A stretch of DNA of 59,762 bases from Gammaproteobacteria bacterium (GTDB lineage Bacteria; Pseudomonadota; Gammaproteobacteria; Eutrophobiales; Eutrophobiaceae). The translations under genes were made by a program, and so were the position numbers. Location of the stretch: contig JAURPG010000032.1 of NCBI GenBank assembly GCA_030835405.1, positions 1 through 59,762 on the forward strand, written 5' to 3'. The notes under the pieces are model-generated. The model saw only the letters and a program-made list of their open reading frames with translations, searched no databases and was not told the DNA's origin. Below are positions 58,803 to 59,762 of this stretch, piece by piece. Numbering within the stretch: the stretch's first letter is position 1; the number at the start of each line of letters is the position of its first letter.

Positions 58803-59762
58803 TTAATTTTGTACTGCATCCTCATTCGCATTTTCCGGCCACGGTGATTCAAGAAACTCCGCTGGCGCATCGACCGGGCTCGTCAAGGTATGCAAAAACG
58901 CTTCCAGTGACTGCATCTCCTCTTCGGTTAAATCTAACATGGCAAGCTCGGAATGACCTCGCACTGCAAGTGGCGCCTCATTGTAGTGTCGGATCGCTTC
59001 TGTCAAATTCGGCACCTGGCCTGAATGCATAAACGGCGCGGTCTCTCCAACATTACGTAAAGTAGGTGTCTTAAACGCTGCGATTATTTCCTGACCCTCT
59101 GTTCTTGCGTATAACAGATGGTTACAGTGCTCCGTACTTGCATCACTATATTGCCCCTGGCAATTAAACGGATCTTCTTTTACCTCTAACACACCTTCAA
59201 TTCGACCAAAATCAGGGGGGAGATCCGTCGCCGGTGGAATGCCGGTATTATGAAAAGAGTTATTGGTGAACAGTGGGCCATTATGACAATTGATACATTG
59301 GGCCTTGCCAATAAACAATTTCAGCCCCAGGGCCTCGCGATCAGCAAGTAACTCTTCCTGCCTCTGCCGGTTGTTAGATTGAACCGCTTGCACATAGGCA
59401 TCAAATCTCGATGATCCGGGCAGGATTAATCTTTCGTATGCCGCTATAGATTTTCCCATGTTCACAAAGATTTGGTTGATTAGGTCCTGATCTTCCGGAT
59501 CCATGGCGCCCCAGGCAGAACTTGCCACAGGGTCTGGCACCGGTCCAGCAGAAGGTGGGAATCGAGAAGTGTCTGATATATCCGGCATTTCACCAAACAA
59601 TGCCTCGTATTGACCAAGGTAATTGGTATCATTGGCAATGATATGAGCATAGAAAGTACGGTTTGCGCCATGCTCTACCGGACTCTCCATTGGTCCCAGG
59701 GCCTGAGACCAGAGGCTGTCCTTACGCCCGTCCCAAAACAACCAGGGGCTATAAGCCATGCC
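58803..59762 (-). CDS. Di-haem cytochrome c peroxidase / MauG family protein (C-terminal part)
   Basis: Periplasmic enzymes of this group reduce hydrogen peroxide or act on protein substrates with two c-type haems. The frame runs off the right edge of the window, leaving about 319 residues. One haem site, CINCH, is visible in AQCINCHNGPLFTNNSFHNTG. The distal family segments YSPWLFWDGRKDSLWSQALGPMESPVEH and HSGQVPNLTEAIRHYNEAP are also present. The first CxxCH and the signal peptide must lie beyond the edge. Peroxidase or MauG-like use cannot be told from this part. Confidence 0.9.
   Translation of the reverse strand, partial: GMAYSPWLFWDGRKDSLWSQALGPMESPVEHGANRTFYAHIIANDTNYLGQYEALFGEMPDISDTSRFPPSAGPVPDPVASSAWGAMDPEDQDLINQIFVNMGKSIAAYERLILPGSSRFDAYVQAVQSNNRQRQEELLADREALGLKLFIGKAQCINCHNGPLFTNNSFHNTGIPPATDLPPDFGRIEGVLEVKEDPFNCQGQYSDASTEHCNHLLYARTEGQEIIAAFKTPTLRNVGETAPFMHSGQVPNLTEAIRHYNEAPLAVRGHSELAMLDLTEEEMQSLEAFLHTLTSPVDAPAEFLESPWPENANEDAVQN

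Overview
The window looks like the chromosome of a Gram-negative gammaproteobacterium. The gene content and order are those of that class: accB-accC-prmA next to dusB-fis-purH-purD, then leuS-lptE-holA, proA and nadD-rsfS-rlmH-maf. It also has LptE, a secretin-based type II secretion system, an LpxR-type outer-membrane enzyme and a BepA-like protease. Genus cannot be fixed from the sequence. A pyrophosphate-dependent phosphofructokinase next to a proton-pumping pyrophosphatase recalls methanotrophs and some sulfur or nitrogen oxidisers, but no gene here proves such a lifestyle. No rRNA, tRNA, CRISPR array, transposase or phage gene was seen.

Layout. 1-0.8 kb: the 3' end of hisH faces an HU-type gene across a shared terminator. 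1.0-9.8 kb (minus): purD, purH, fis and dusB, preceded by an aroQ-accB-accC-prmA-zinc-ribbon operon. 9.9-15.5 kb: cutA-dsbD-tlpA (periplasmic thiol chemistry), fxsA, djlA, an unassigned methyltransferase and sixA. 15.5-44.1 kb: a large phosphate region. It holds ppx, ppk, phoU, pstB, pstA, pstC, an LpxR-like gene, a complete gspC-N type II secretion operon, pstS, phoR, phoB, pit, a DUF47 (PhoU-like) gene and a porin. 44.3-52.4 kb (plus): a ComEA-like helix-hairpin-helix protein, leuS, lptE, holA, proA, nadD, rsfS, rlmH and maf. 52.4-55.9 kb (minus): hppA and pfp. 56.0-58.5 kb: a BepA-like protease and a CPBP membrane protease. The right edge is a truncated di-haem cytochrome c peroxidase.

How the genes may work together. 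The phosphate region carries sensing (PhoR/PhoB, PhoU), high-affinity uptake (PstS, PstCAB), low-affinity uptake (Pit plus DUF47), outer-membrane entry (porin) and polyphosphate storage and release (Ppk, Ppx). The whole secretion operon sits between pstS and pstCAB, so the pst genes are split around it. Candidate Pho boxes (two 7-base half-sites, 11-base period) lie before pstC and the porin, with weaker ones before DUF47-pit, pstS and gspC. My leading inference is that secretion and lipid A remodelling here are tied to phosphate starvation. That is not shown by the sequence alone.

Other items worth attention are a 36-base perfect inverted repeat framing 218 bases of non-coding DNA between two convergent genes near 58.5-58.8 kb, an odd translation start for gspE, and a non-canonical KMSKS loop in LeuRS. 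Several starts were moved from the longest reading frame because of ribosome-binding sites or because the longest frame began with TTG or GTG.
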